DNA from: Chitinophaga sp. Ak27
GTDB taxonomy: Bacteria; Bacteroidota; Bacteroidia; Chitinophagales; Chitinophagaceae
NCBI RefSeq assembly: GCF_012726295.1
Contig: NZ_JABAOB010000001.1
Location: 496,001 to 560,000 of the forward strand
DNA: 64,000 nt
Direction of reading: 5' to 3'
Both the position numbers and the translations under genes were made by a program. Positions within the stretch are counted from its first letter, which is position 1, and each line of letters starts with the position of its first letter. This document shows positions 27,111-35,274 of this stretch, piece after piece. Below the pieces are notes generated by a model. That model saw only the letters and a list, made by a program, of their open reading frames with translations. It did no database searches and had not been told where the DNA came from.

Positions 27111-28019
27111 CTAGCGCAACTTCTTTACAAATCCGGCAATGGCTTCCCCTATTTCTCCAGGGCTGTCTTCCTGTAAAAAATGCTTTCCTTTTACAGTTAT
27201 CTCTGCCTGGTTAGGCCAGGTGCTGCAAAACTCCCGAAGGCTGTCATTTTCCACGGCGCCGGGGTTACCGTGAATCCAGAGCTTGGGAACCGGACTCTCT
27301 TTAAGCCAGTTTCCATAATCAGTCACTACGTCAGCCACTTCTTTGGGCGATCCATCCAAAGCAATCTGACGTGGAAATGATAAGGTAGGACGGCGATCCT
27401 CTCCCTCATTAAGATAGGGCCGCCGGTATTCTGCCATCTCTGCCTCGCTGAGTTCCCGCAAAATTCCTCCCGGCAATACTTTTTCGATAAACACATTGTT
27501 CTTCAACACCAGCTCCTCACCCGCAGGAGAGCGCAATGCACGAAACAGATCACGCACCTTCGGTTCAAATTCATCCCACTTAAAAGGAATCGCCAGCGCT
27601 TCCATATGAACGATACCCTGTACGCGGGAACGATGTTGATTGGCCCAGTCAAAGCCTAATACGGAGCCCCAATCGTGCAGCACCAACGTCACATTCCTTT
27701 CCAGTTTCAACTCCTCCCACAGGGCAAAAAGAAAATTGCGTTGCACCGAATAAGCATATTGCTCCGGTCCGGAACCGGGGAGCTTTTCGGAGTCGCCCAT
27801 ACCAATCAAATCGCAGGCAATAAGGCGCCCAAGACCCCGGCAATAGGGCATTATGTTCCGCCAGAGATATGAGGAGGTAGGATTCCCATGTTGAAATACG
27901 ATGGGGTCGCCTTCGCCTTCATCAATATAAGCCATACGGCGGCCCTTTATCTCAATAAATTTCTTTTCTGCAAAAGGTTTTTCGCTGAAAATGGTCTGTA
28001 CGTTTGCTTTGTGTTCCAT
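27111..28019 (-). CDS. dhaA: Haloalkane dehalogenase (LinB/DhaA type)
   Basis: The 302-residue alpha/beta hydrolase closely resembles the LinB/DhaA subfamily throughout. The catalytic pentad is intact: nucleophile D116 in LHDWGS, acid E140 in HMEALAIP, base H280 in [10 protein letters not shown], and the halide-stabilising N46 (QHGNPTSS) and W117. The segments [13 protein letters not shown] and [18 protein letters not shown] also match. The enzyme hydrolyses carbon-halogen bonds of haloalkanes to alcohols and halide. It has no signal peptide. It lies 61 bp downstream of a Crp/Fnr gene, with the palindrome TGACATACGTCA 35 bp before its start. The natural substrate is unknown. Confidence 0.92.
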   Translation of the reverse strand: MEHKANVQTIFSEKPFAEKKFIEIKGRRMAYIDEGEGDPIVFQHGNPTSSYLWRNIMPYCRGLGRLIACDLIGMGDSEKLPGSGPEQYAYSVQRNFLFALWEELKLERNVTLVLHDWGSVLGFDWANQHRSRVQGIVHMEALAIPFKWDEFEPKVRDLFRALRSPAGEELVLKNNVFIEKVLPGGILRELSEAEMAEYRRPYLNEGEDRRPTLSFPRQIALDGSPKEVADVVTDYGNWLKESPVPKLWIHGNPGAVENDSLREFCSTWPNQAEITVKGKHFLQEDSPGEIGEAIAGFVKKLR

Positions 28020-28054
28020 GTTTGTAATGATTTTATACTACAAAGCAACGTCGC

Positions 28055-28066
28055 TGACATACGTCA
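28055..28066. promoter_or_regulatory. Palindrome TGACATACGTCA before the dehalogenase gene
   Basis: This TGAC-N4-GTCA site is identical to that at 2545-2556. It lies between the stop of a Crp/Fnr-family gene (28081) and the dehalogenase start (28019), centred about 41 bp upstream of the ATG. Crp/Fnr proteins recognise sites of this form, so the adjacent regulator is the first candidate to bind here. Confidence 0.6.
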
Positions 28067-28080
28067 AAAAATAAGGTACC

Positions 28081-28668
28081 TTAAGATTTCTTACGAAACA
28101 TGTTCGCTTTCATCTGGCTAAAGAATTCTGGTGTAACACCGATATAGGAGGCAATATATTTTTGTGAAATCCGGCTTTCAAGGTCAGGATAAGCCTTGGT
28201 GAATAGTTCATATCTTCCCTCTGCCGATTGTGAAAGATTGGCATTTATCCTGTTTTGATGGAAGACAAAAGCATTTTGAAATAGTATCCTGAAAAAACGT
28301 TCGAATGTGGGCGCTTGCCGGAACAAAATATCCAGGTTGTCTTTGCTGATTTGCAACAGCGTGGTAGGTTCCAGCGCTTCCAGGTTATTAATGCTCTTTT
28401 GTCCGGACAAAAAACTATACAAATCACCGCTGCACCACCAATCCTCCGGCGCAAACATCAACACATGCTCCTTCCCGCTGGCGTCGATCGTATAAGTGCG
28501 CAGGCAACCGTTGATGACAAAAAACTGCTGCCTTGCAACGTCACCTTCTTTCAACAAAATTTCTTTTCTTTTAACGGTTTTAGCAACTGCAAGAGATAGA
28601 AAAATAGCAGTTTCCTCCGGCGTCGGATCAATGTGCCGTCGTAAGTTTTTTATAATGGTATCGTTCAT
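28081..28668 (-). CDS. Crp/Fnr-family transcriptional regulator
   Basis: The 195-residue protein has a cNMP-binding beta-roll at about 15-115 (KEILLKEGDVARQQFFVING, then YTIDASGKEHVLMFAPEDWW) and a C-terminal helix-turn-helix (ISQKYIASYIGVTPEFFSQM). There are no clustered cysteines, so it is not an Fe-S Fnr. The phosphate-binding RxS of true Crp is not evident, so the ligand is unknown. This matches the short Crp/Fnr type common in Bacteroidota. It lies between terpene synthase and dehalogenase on the same strand. Confidence 0.9.
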   Translation of the reverse strand: MNDTIIKNLRRHIDPTPEETAIFLSLAVAKTVKRKEILLKEGDVARQQFFVINGCLRTYTIDASGKEHVLMFAPEDWWCSGDLYSFLSGQKSINNLEALEPTTLLQISKDNLDILFRQAPTFERFFRILFQNAFVFHQNRINANLSQSAEGRYELFTKAYPDLESRISQKYIASYIGVTPEFFSQMKANMFRKKS

Positions 28669-28774
28669 TGCAGGTGACAGTCGTTGTTTTCTCTAAAAAT
28701 ACAACAAATATCAGGTACGAGGCTGCTTCTGCCAGCAGCGTATTTGGCTTCCTTTGCATGCTTACTTTTTAATA

Positions 28775-29770
28775 TTAATCGGGCAACACGGTCTTTTTTA
28801 TTGCCTGGGCGGAAGGGAACCCCTGTAAGGAATTGTACCGTTCCAGCCGCGATGATACCGACTTCCACCCACTCAATGTCATACTGATATAGTGTACCCT
28901 GTTTACTACCACATCCTGCCATTCGCCAAAATCGGGCAGCGATTGTTGCAGGCGAACAAACTCCTTCAGCTCTTCATTGTGAATCCGGAGGTCTTCCAGG
29001 CAGGCCTCTTCGAGCGAAAGATTTTTATTATACTGGATGGCTTTCACTACGTTATAGTAAATGCTGCCGGTAGCTTCATCTTTCACAACGGACTGTACTT
29101 CGTTAAAATAAACCATCATCCGAACGGCGAGTGCTCGTAAACGTTGCAGCACCGGGTGCTCATTAACGCCGGGGGGTAATGGAATACCGGTTTCCAGGTC
29201 TGTTAGCTCCAGGAAAGGGTACAAACAAAGCGAATTTTCCCGTATGGCAATACATTCTTCTATACTGGGAAAAGTCCTTTTCTGCTTATATTCCAGTTCA
29301 AGTTCCAGTCCCCTGAAATACCTGCTGAGTCCTGTAATAAAACGCCGCAACGATTCTTCTGAAATGAATTGCAGGAGTTCTTCGCGGAGAGAAGCCAGCA
29401 ATCCCCCCAGGGGAATACCTGATTGCGCGGCATTCACCTCTCCTTTTAATACTGCGATAGACTGCTGGTGGATAAAGCGGATCTGCTCAGGCGTTCCTTC
29501 TTCATATTTGTCGTCGTTAAAGAGCGTCCACAGCATAAATCGGCAGACGGGTTTCAGGCGCTCCTGGCTGCTGGTAGGAAACCATTGCGACGCAATATGG
29601 GCTGTCTTTGTTTTCTTGTATTTCTGACGGGTCTGCGGATCATCTTTATATAGCCAAAGATATTCCCCATCGATCCATTGGTTGTCGGTAATCTCCTGCA
29701 AGGCATCTGCAAAAGGATTTTTCAGCGTGGGAAATGGGTAACTGAACAGGGAAAGCATTTTTGCATTCAT
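28775..29770 (-). CDS. Class I terpene synthase
   Basis: The 331-residue protein has the bacterial class I terpene cyclase pattern. The aspartate-rich metal motif is NDDKYEE (D86, D87, E90), the pyrophosphate-sensor arginine is R177 (IRENS), and the C-terminal RY pair is R311/Y312. The second metal motif is N223-E-V-Q-S227-V-V-K230-D231, which differs from the usual ND..S..KE by D-to-E and E-to-D swaps. These enzymes ionise a prenyl diphosphate such as FPP or GGPP and cyclise it. No prenyltransferase or P450 gene is next to it. The product cannot be read from sequence. Confidence 0.85.
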   Translation of the reverse strand: MNAKMLSLFSYPFPTLKNPFADALQEITDNQWIDGEYLWLYKDDPQTRQKYKKTKTAHIASQWFPTSSQERLKPVCRFMLWTLFNDDKYEEGTPEQIRFIHQQSIAVLKGEVNAAQSGIPLGGLLASLREELLQFISEESLRRFITGLSRYFRGLELELEYKQKRTFPSIEECIAIRENSLCLYPFLELTDLETGIPLPPGVNEHPVLQRLRALAVRMMVYFNEVQSVVKDEATGSIYYNVVKAIQYNKNLSLEEACLEDLRIHNEELKEFVRLQQSLPDFGEWQDVVVNRVHYISMTLSGWKSVSSRLERYNSLQGFPSAQAIKKTVLPD

Positions 29771-29878
29771 GGTTATTTTGATTGAGGGTAAACAAATTAA
29801 TATCCAGCTAGCATGGATAGCAATTTGCGCTGAATAGGGTTCTCATACTATTATATGGGGATATGAAGATAATTTTCA

Positions 29879-29901
29879 TTACTGCAATATAATCGCAGTA
29901 A
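29879..29901. promoter_or_regulatory. Inverted repeat TTACTGC-N9-GCAGTAA
   Basis: Perfect 7-bp arms (29879-29885, 29895-29901) lie in the 170-bp gap between the GMC small-subunit gene (stop 29941) and the terpene synthase start (29770). It may be an operator for the terpene synthase, or a weak terminator of the upstream operon. No T-run follows on the minus strand, which favours an operator. Confidence 0.35.
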
Positions 29902-29940
29902 CAAAAAGTTCGGAAGGAAGCTCAGCCGCCGCTACCGCGT

Positions 29941-30483
29941 TTATGACCACGCCGTTTCTCCATTATAAGGAATACATCCTTCATATTTCTCCGGCACCGG
30001 AAGATAGCGCAGCACTTGAGTTGCGCCGGCTTTAGAAGTAAAGAAACCCAGTAAGGTGAGCTGCTTCATTAACGTAAAATAATGCGGCGCATCGTCGTTG
30101 TTATGCTGGCGCTTGGCTGCTTCATCGATACCGGTCAGCAGCGATTGCTTTTGTTTCGTAGGAAGTTGTACAAAAGCCTGCTTGAACTTCTCCTTCGACG
30201 CCGTATTTAGCTGCGTAATACCCTGTTTTAACAACTGCTGTTGCGTGTTATCATAACAACCGGCAGCATATAAAGCCATGAACTTACCCACTTCGGCGTC
30301 TTTCGCTCCCGGCGTGTCGGTACGGGGAATAATGGCTTCTGCCACCTCATCCAAAAAGGCGATGTCATCACTGCTGAAAAGAGGCCCCTTTTGTTCTTTA
30401 CATCCGGAGAGAAATAGTTCGCCGCCAACAAATGCTGCCCCAGTCAGCACGGCGATTGTTTTGATTAATTCGCGACGGTCCAT
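29941..30483 (-). CDS. Gluconate 2-dehydrogenase subunit 3-family protein (Tat-exported small subunit)
   Basis: The 180-residue protein starts MDRRELIKTIAVLTGAAF, a twin-arginine-like signal (R3, R4), with a lipobox-like LFLSGC at C28. The rest matches the gluconate_2-dh3 family (IIPRTDTPGAKDAEVGKFM, then helices). In such complexes the small subunit carries the Tat signal and takes the signal-less FAD subunit across the membrane. The gene begins directly at the stop of the GMC gene (no gap), as expected for a partner subunit. Confidence 0.88.
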   Translation of the reverse strand: MDRRELIKTIAVLTGAAFVGGELFLSGCKEQKGPLFSSDDIAFLDEVAEAIIPRTDTPGAKDAEVGKFMALYAAGCYDNTQQQLLKQGITQLNTASKEKFKQAFVQLPTKQKQSLLTGIDEAAKRQHNNDDAPHYFTLMKQLTLLGFFTSKAGATQVLRYLPVPEKYEGCIPYNGETAWS

Positions 30484-32184
30484 TTAAAACGCTCCTTTTT
30501 TTAGCTGATCCACTGCATAGGTAGCAGCTCTCGCGGTTAATGACATATAAAGAATAGAGGGGCTTTGATTGCCTGTACTAGCCATACAGGCGCCATCTGT
30601 TACGAAAACATTTTTGCAATGATGCAACTGGTTCCATTCATTCAGTAAGGAAGTAGCAGGGTCTTTACCCATGCGTACCCCGCCCATTTCATGGATATCC
30701 AGTCCTGGCGGCTGATGGTTGTCGTACACCGCAATATTCTTGGCCCCCGCAGCGGTGAGCATGGCTTTTCCCTGTTCGATAAAATCCTTTACCATCCGGT
30801 CGTCATTGTCGTCATAATCTACGGAGGTGATCAGCAAGGGAATGCCCCATTCATCTTTTTTATCTTTGCTCAGCCTTACATGATTGCTTTCCTTGGGAAT
30901 CGTTTCGCCTTGCATATACATGTACGCGCCCCATTTCCCTGGTTTGCTGATCGCTTCTTTAAACTTCGCCCCTACCGCAGCCGGCAGGTTTTTATCGCTT
31001 AACTTTTCACGATAAGCAGCACTGAAGATGACATAGCCGCCTACGAAGTCGGTGTCTTTCTCATACACATTGCGGAAGTTGGGAATAATACATTCCGACG
31101 GTTTAGATACTTTATAGTATTTATCTTCAAAGCCGTCGAACTCCCCGCTCATCCCGGCCCGGTAGTTATGGAAGCAGATGTATTTCCCTAACAATCCGTT
31201 GTCGTTCCCCAGGCCATTCGGAAACCGTTTGGAGGTAGAGTTCAGCAAAACAAGGTTGGTATTTAAAGCAGAGGCATTGAGGAAAATAATTTTCGCATGG
31301 AAAACCATCGCTTCTTTTGTTTTAGCATCGATCACTTTTACTCCTGTTGCCTTGCCGGACTGCTCATCATAGATAATAGAATGCACTACAGAGAAGGGCC
31401 TTATGGTGAGGTTGCCTGTTTTTTCCGCCCAGGGAAGTGTAGACGCGTTGGAGCTAAAGTAGCCGCCAAAGGGGCATCCACGCATACAGAGATTGCGGCT
31501 CAGGCACTGGCGATGCTGTTCTTTTTGAACCTCCTGCGGCTGCGTTACCTGGGCCCATCTGCCGGATACATAGTGACGATTGAACTTTTCTCTTACCACA
31601 TCGCTTAAATGCTGTTCTACACAATTCAATTCAAATGCTGGCTGGAATTCTCCATCCGGCATCGTAGCAATGCCTTCCTTGTTTCCACAAACACCAATGA
31701 ATTTTTCGACGTGGCTATACCAGGGCGCAATGTCGTCATAGCCGATGGGCCATTCAATTCCATACCCATAGCGGTGCGGGGCAGTAAAATCCATTTCGCT
31801 CCAGCGGGCACAGGCCCGTCCCCATATGAGCGATTTTCCACCCACCTGGTACCCACGTATCCATTCGAAAGGTTTTTCCTGGATATAAGGATGGTCGGCG
31901 TCTTTTACAAAAAAATGTGCGGTGCTGTCGTCATATCCTGCCGCCCTGCTGATATAAGGATTGGCTTTCAATACTTCTTTGGATACTGCGCCACGGTACT
32001 TAAACTCCCAGGACGGGGTATTGGCCGTAGGATAGTCCTTTACATGTTCAACATTTCTCCCCCGTTCCAACACCAATGTTTTCATTCCTTTTTCACACAA
32101 TTCTTTTGCAGCCCAGCCACCGCTGATACCACTGCCAATCACAATGGCATCAAACTGCTTAACAGCATCTGAATTATCGGCCAT
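30484..32184 (-). CDS. GMC-family FAD-dependent sugar dehydrogenase, large subunit
   Basis: The 566-residue protein has the N-terminal FAD motif IGSGISGGWAAKELCEKG, the second GMC signature region GGKSLIWGRACARWSEMDF and the C-terminal active-site segment with LDIHEMGGVRMG and TGNQSPSILYMSL. It has no signal peptide. With the Tat-signal subunit next to it, it fits the periplasmic gluconate 2-dehydrogenase / glucoside 3-dehydrogenase group, which passes electrons to cytochrome or quinone. A Cys-rich stretch CLSRNLCMRGCPFGG at about 227-241 recalls the extra cysteine motif found in such subunits. It is the fourth gene of a five-gene run. Confidence 0.9.
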   Translation of the reverse strand: MADNSDAVKQFDAIVIGSGISGGWAAKELCEKGMKTLVLERGRNVEHVKDYPTANTPSWEFKYRGAVSKEVLKANPYISRAAGYDDSTAHFFVKDADHPYIQEKPFEWIRGYQVGGKSLIWGRACARWSEMDFTAPHRYGYGIEWPIGYDDIAPWYSHVEKFIGVCGNKEGIATMPDGEFQPAFELNCVEQHLSDVVREKFNRHYVSGRWAQVTQPQEVQKEQHRQCLSRNLCMRGCPFGGYFSSNASTLPWAEKTGNLTIRPFSVVHSIIYDEQSGKATGVKVIDAKTKEAMVFHAKIIFLNASALNTNLVLLNSTSKRFPNGLGNDNGLLGKYICFHNYRAGMSGEFDGFEDKYYKVSKPSECIIPNFRNVYEKDTDFVGGYVIFSAAYREKLSDKNLPAAVGAKFKEAISKPGKWGAYMYMQGETIPKESNHVRLSKDKKDEWGIPLLITSVDYDDNDDRMVKDFIEQGKAMLTAAGAKNIAVYDNHQPPGLDIHEMGGVRMGKDPATSLLNEWNQLHHCKNVFVTDGACMASTGNQSPSILYMSLTARAATYAVDQLKKGAF

Positions 32185-32195
32185 ACATAAAAATT

Positions 32196-33074
32196 TTATT
32201 GGTTATTCATTGAGTATGGGCGCCCGTCGGCAGCTGACAAATACAATGCAGCCGCGCCTAAAATATTACCATTGATTAAGGAAGATGTTTCAATCTTCAG
32301 CGCCGCCAGGGAACGACTGAATTCAAAATCCCCCAGTGTTGCCCACATACTTTTTGCGTAAAGCGGGAAAGCTGCTTTCACAGCACCACCGATGATAATA
32401 CATTCCGTGTCCAGCACATACATGATCAACTTAATAGCCTCTCCCAAATGCCGGCCAAAATCGCCGTACATTTTTATTGCTTCGGGATCACCTTCCAGTG
32501 CCCGCCTGTACGCCTCTTCCCCAGCTATTTGATATACATTTGAAAAAAAACGTCCACTGACATAATACTCGATATTTTTCCCCCCGTAGGGTATCATACC
32601 AAATTCACCTGCTCCTCCATGCTTGCCGGTAAATAATTTCCCATCGACAATAATTCCCGCTCCCAGTCCGGTTCCTATCGTTAATCCCACCAGGGAAGTG
32701 CAGGAACGCCCGGCGCCGAAATGAAATTCTCCCAATGCAAAACAGTTGGCATCATTTTCAATTTTCACGGCTACCTGGTAGCGCTGCTCCAACACAGTCC
32801 GGAGATCTGTTTCATTCAACGATGGAATGTTCACGATATCATAGGGTATCCTGCTGCCGGGATCTACCAGTCCTGGAACACCTATCCCGATGGCTTTTAC
32901 CCCCGGGCTGATGACTTTGTCGATGACGCCAAAAATCTGCTCCAGGATTTGCGCCCTGCTTCCCTGTGCATAAAGGGGTTGCGCCACAACAGACTCGCAA
33001 ATGCCTTCATTGACAATGCCGGCACGTAAATTAGTTCCTCCCAGGTCAACGCCTATTATCTGCGTTTTCTCCAT
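32196..33074 (-). CDS. ROK-family sugar kinase
   Basis: The protein has 292 residues from the ATG at 33074, chosen because it lies 1 bp after the preceding stop; an upstream in-frame ATG at 33113 lies inside the previous gene. It has the ATP motif GVDLGGTNLRAGIV, the ROK catalytic region EIENDANCFALGE-like (KIENDANCFALGEFHFGA) and GLTIGTGLGAGIIVDG. The usual ROK zinc-binding CxCGxxGC is not seen, because the region after GGAGEFGMIPY lacks cysteines. It phosphorylates glucose or a related hexose or amino sugar in the cytosol. It is 11 bp upstream of the GMC gene. Confidence 0.88.
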   Translation of the reverse strand: MEKTQIIGVDLGGTNLRAGIVNEGICESVVAQPLYAQGSRAQILEQIFGVIDKVISPGVKAIGIGVPGLVDPGSRIPYDIVNIPSLNETDLRTVLEQRYQVAVKIENDANCFALGEFHFGAGRSCTSLVGLTIGTGLGAGIIVDGKLFTGKHGGAGEFGMIPYGGKNIEYYVSGRFFSNVYQIAGEEAYRRALEGDPEAIKMYGDFGRHLGEAIKLIMYVLDTECIIIGGAVKAAFPLYAKSMWATLGDFEFSRSLAALKIETSSLINGNILGAAALYLSAADGRPYSMNNQ

Positions 33075-33075
33075 A

Positions 33076-33810
33076 TCATTGCTTATTTGATAAAGAGGCT
33101 GCCGCAGCTGCATCCAAGAAAACAGTTACCGATGGATGCTGTAACAGCAAACTGGCCGGCAACTCATTCGTTACAGACTCCTCCAGCATTTTACGGACAA
33201 TCTCCGCTTTGTGCTGGCCGCTCACCATTAAAATGATATGCCTGCTTTCTGAGAGCGTCCCCATTCCTAAGGTGATTCCTTTGTCCAATACCTGTGGCTG
33301 GCTAAAATACTTCTGACCTACCTGCTTCGTTACGGGATGCAATGTTATTACCTGTGTTCTCCCATCTATGGCGCATCCGGGTTCATTCATGGCAATGTGT
33401 CCATTCATGCCTACGCCCAGGACAGCCACATCTATTCCATTCCTTTCACGAATAAACTGCTCCGCTGCCGAACATTCTCCCCGAAGATCCGCGGAGCGGC
33501 CGTCAAAGAAGTAAATGTTATTTTCGGAAACATCGAGTGGCCGGAACAATTCTTTGTCAATGGAATAGCGGCAACTGCCCTCGTCTGTTCCATTAAGTCC
33601 TACCCACTCATCCAACCCTACAAAGCTCCAGTCTGTCGCCTCATATTGCTGCTGCTCACGTTTTTCCGCCAGCGCCTTATATAAGCCCGCCGGCGTATCG
33701 CCGGATGCCGGGCATAGCAGCGGCTTTTCATGCGCCGACATCAGCTGTATCACCTGCTCCGCTACGTGTGCCGAAAGCTCGGCATATGTTTGATAGATTG
33801 CTATTTTCAC
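33076..33810 (-). CDS. nagB: Glucosamine-6-phosphate deaminase-like isomerase (NagB family)
   Basis: The 244-residue protein has the family's phosphate loop CPASGDTPAGLYKAL, the LDEWVGL motif with the catalytic aspartate, SIDKELFRPLD and GVGMNGHIAMNEPG, where NagB has GxGxDGHIAFNEP. NagB converts glucosamine 6-phosphate to fructose 6-phosphate and ammonia. Genes of this type in Bacteroidota oxidoreductase clusters may instead act on other sugar phosphates, and the M-for-D change in the GHIAMNEP region is a small deviation. It sits between the Gfo/Idh gene (8 bp) and the ROK kinase (1 bp). Confidence 0.82.
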   Translation of the reverse strand: MKIAIYQTYAELSAHVAEQVIQLMSAHEKPLLCPASGDTPAGLYKALAEKREQQQYEATDWSFVGLDEWVGLNGTDEGSCRYSIDKELFRPLDVSENNIYFFDGRSADLRGECSAAEQFIRERNGIDVAVLGVGMNGHIAMNEPGCAIDGRTQVITLHPVTKQVGQKYFSQPQVLDKGITLGMGTLSESRHIILMVSGQHKAEIVRKMLEESVTNELPASLLLQHPSVTVFLDAAAAASLSNKQ

Positions 33811-33818
33811 CCGCCTGG

Positions 33819-34916
33819 TTATTTAGTGGTGGATGTTGGGTGCAACCATAGGTCAATAGGCTTTGCTACCTGCTGGTTAAAGGGAAGCGTTATCCGTTTG
33901 CCCTGCCCTGCCGATGCATAGGCAGCATAGATAATTTCCAGCACCGCTCTTCCATCTTTTCCTGTTACCAGCGGTTCGCGGTCATGCTGCACACATTCAA
34001 TAAAATGTTTCAATTCCTGCGGATATCCCTGGTTAAAGGCTTCTTCGAAGATGCAAAAGCTCCATCCAATAGTAGTATCTGTCTTTTCCATAGCATACCC
34101 ATAGCCATTTTTACTGTAGGCCAGCACAGAGTTCCCGGTAAAGAGATCGGCATAAGCCACACCGTCCAGGCCATGAATTTCACTGCGGTCATCCATACCG
34201 CCCTGTTTGGCCCAGGAGTTTTCTACAACGCCAGTCACCCCATTTTCAAATTCTATGATCACCACGGAATTATCTTCTCCCCTGGTCCTGTTCTTGTGGA
34301 ATACTGTCTTCATAGATGCGGTAACACTTACTGCTTTGCTGTTCTTCAACATCCACCGGAACCAGGCGATGCCATGGCAGCCCATATCCATCAATACACC
34401 GCCGCCGGATTGGCTCACATCGTAAAACCAATCGGAATGCGGGCCAGAGTGTTTCTCTGACTGCTTTAACATATAAATCTCGCCCACCGCGCCTTCTTCT
34501 ACCAGTTTCCGGGCGCGTTCATATTTAGGCGCAAAGCAAAGTTCTTCTGCATACATCAGCTTTACATTGGCCGCTTCGCAGGCTGCAATCATTTCATCTG
34601 CTTCTTCCAGCGTAACCGCCAGGGGCTTTTCAATAATAATGTGCTTCCCTGCGGCAGCGGCTTTCAGCGTCGCTTCCTTATGCAGGAAATTAGGGAGACA
34701 AATATCTACGACGTCCACTTCAACCTGTTGCAACAACTCATCGATGGAAGAAAAATGCTGTGCAATATGATGCCTGTCTGCAAAGGCTTTTGCTTTTTCA
34801 GCATTTCTCGTATACACGGCTACTACTTCCGCTTCCGGAACAAACCGGGTATAACTTTCCATATGGATATCTGCAATAAATCCGGCTCCTAACAGGGCGA
34901 CCTTCACTCGTTTCAT
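33819..34916 (-). CDS. Gfo/Idh/MocA-family NAD(P)-dependent oxidoreductase
   Basis: The 365-residue protein has an N-terminal Rossmann NAD(P) motif (VALLGAGFIADIHMESY) and the family's EKPLAVTLEEADEMI motif with the catalytic lysine at about 97. Its C-terminal alpha/beta domain contains GGGVLMDMGCHGIAWFRW with the conserved aspartate/histidine pair. Members oxidise or epimerise sugars and inositols. The gene starts 9 bp after the stop of the GH3 relic, so in the ancestor it probably followed an intact beta-glucosidase. It leads the run of NagB, ROK, GMC and small subunit. Confidence 0.92.
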   Translation of the reverse strand: MKRVKVALLGAGFIADIHMESYTRFVPEAEVVAVYTRNAEKAKAFADRHHIAQHFSSIDELLQQVEVDVVDICLPNFLHKEATLKAAAAGKHIIIEKPLAVTLEEADEMIAACEAANVKLMYAEELCFAPKYERARKLVEEGAVGEIYMLKQSEKHSGPHSDWFYDVSQSGGGVLMDMGCHGIAWFRWMLKNSKAVSVTASMKTVFHKNRTRGEDNSVVIIEFENGVTGVVENSWAKQGGMDDRSEIHGLDGVAYADLFTGNSVLAYSKNGYGYAMEKTDTTIGWSFCIFEEAFNQGYPQELKHFIECVQHDREPLVTGKDGRAVLEIIYAAYASAGQGKRITLPFNQQVAKPIDLWLHPTSTTK

Positions 34917-34925
34917 AGTTTAATG

Positions 34926-35274
34926 TTAAAGTGGTTCACTAAAAATATTATTGATGGTAGCTGTTTGCAACCTGATGTCATCAGACGCACTTCCAATCAT
35001 GATCTGGCATGCTACAGGCAGTACAACTTTCTCTAATTTTTCATTGTAAGAACAGCGTTCATCTTTTGTAAATACTATGGTAACTGCTTTAGTTTCGCCC
35101 GGTTGAGGAAAACTTTCTTAAACCCTTTTAATTCATTTACGGGACGCAGTGGCCTGGATACAATATTATGAATATACAACAGGGAAGTTTCTTATCCTGT
35201 ATAACCACCCGCATTTTTTTCCTGGAAGGACACTTTTATGCTTTCTTTTCCGGCTACTTTCCATTTCAGATCGC
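34926..35274 (-). pseudogene. Remnant of a GH3 beta-glucosidase, C-terminal fibronectin-III-like domain
   Basis: Translating the minus strand from about 35274 gives a decayed GH3 C-terminus. It starts SDLKWKVAGKESIKVSFQ and runs into an in-frame TAA at 35192-35194 where the family usually has a residue before ET..LY. It continues ETSLLYIHNIVSRPLRPVNE and LKGFKKVFLN to a 1-bp deletion at about 35100-35102, then in the next frame PGETKAVTIVFTKDE and IMIGSASDDIRL to a stop at 34926. RPVxELKGFKKV and PGETKxV are hallmarks of GH3 C-terminal domains. Only about 115 of roughly 730 codons remain. The 5' boundary touches the GH16 stop, so a deletion probably joined the two genes. Confidence 0.87.

Noticed and set aside
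28665..28922. 85-codon minus-strand frame overlapping the terpene synthase 3' end
   Set aside because: It overlaps a well supported gene in another frame for most of its length and has no motif.
33076..33113. Longer ROK kinase start at 33113
   Set aside because: It would overlap the NagB-like gene; the ATG at 33074, 1 bp after the NagB stop, fits the family start better.
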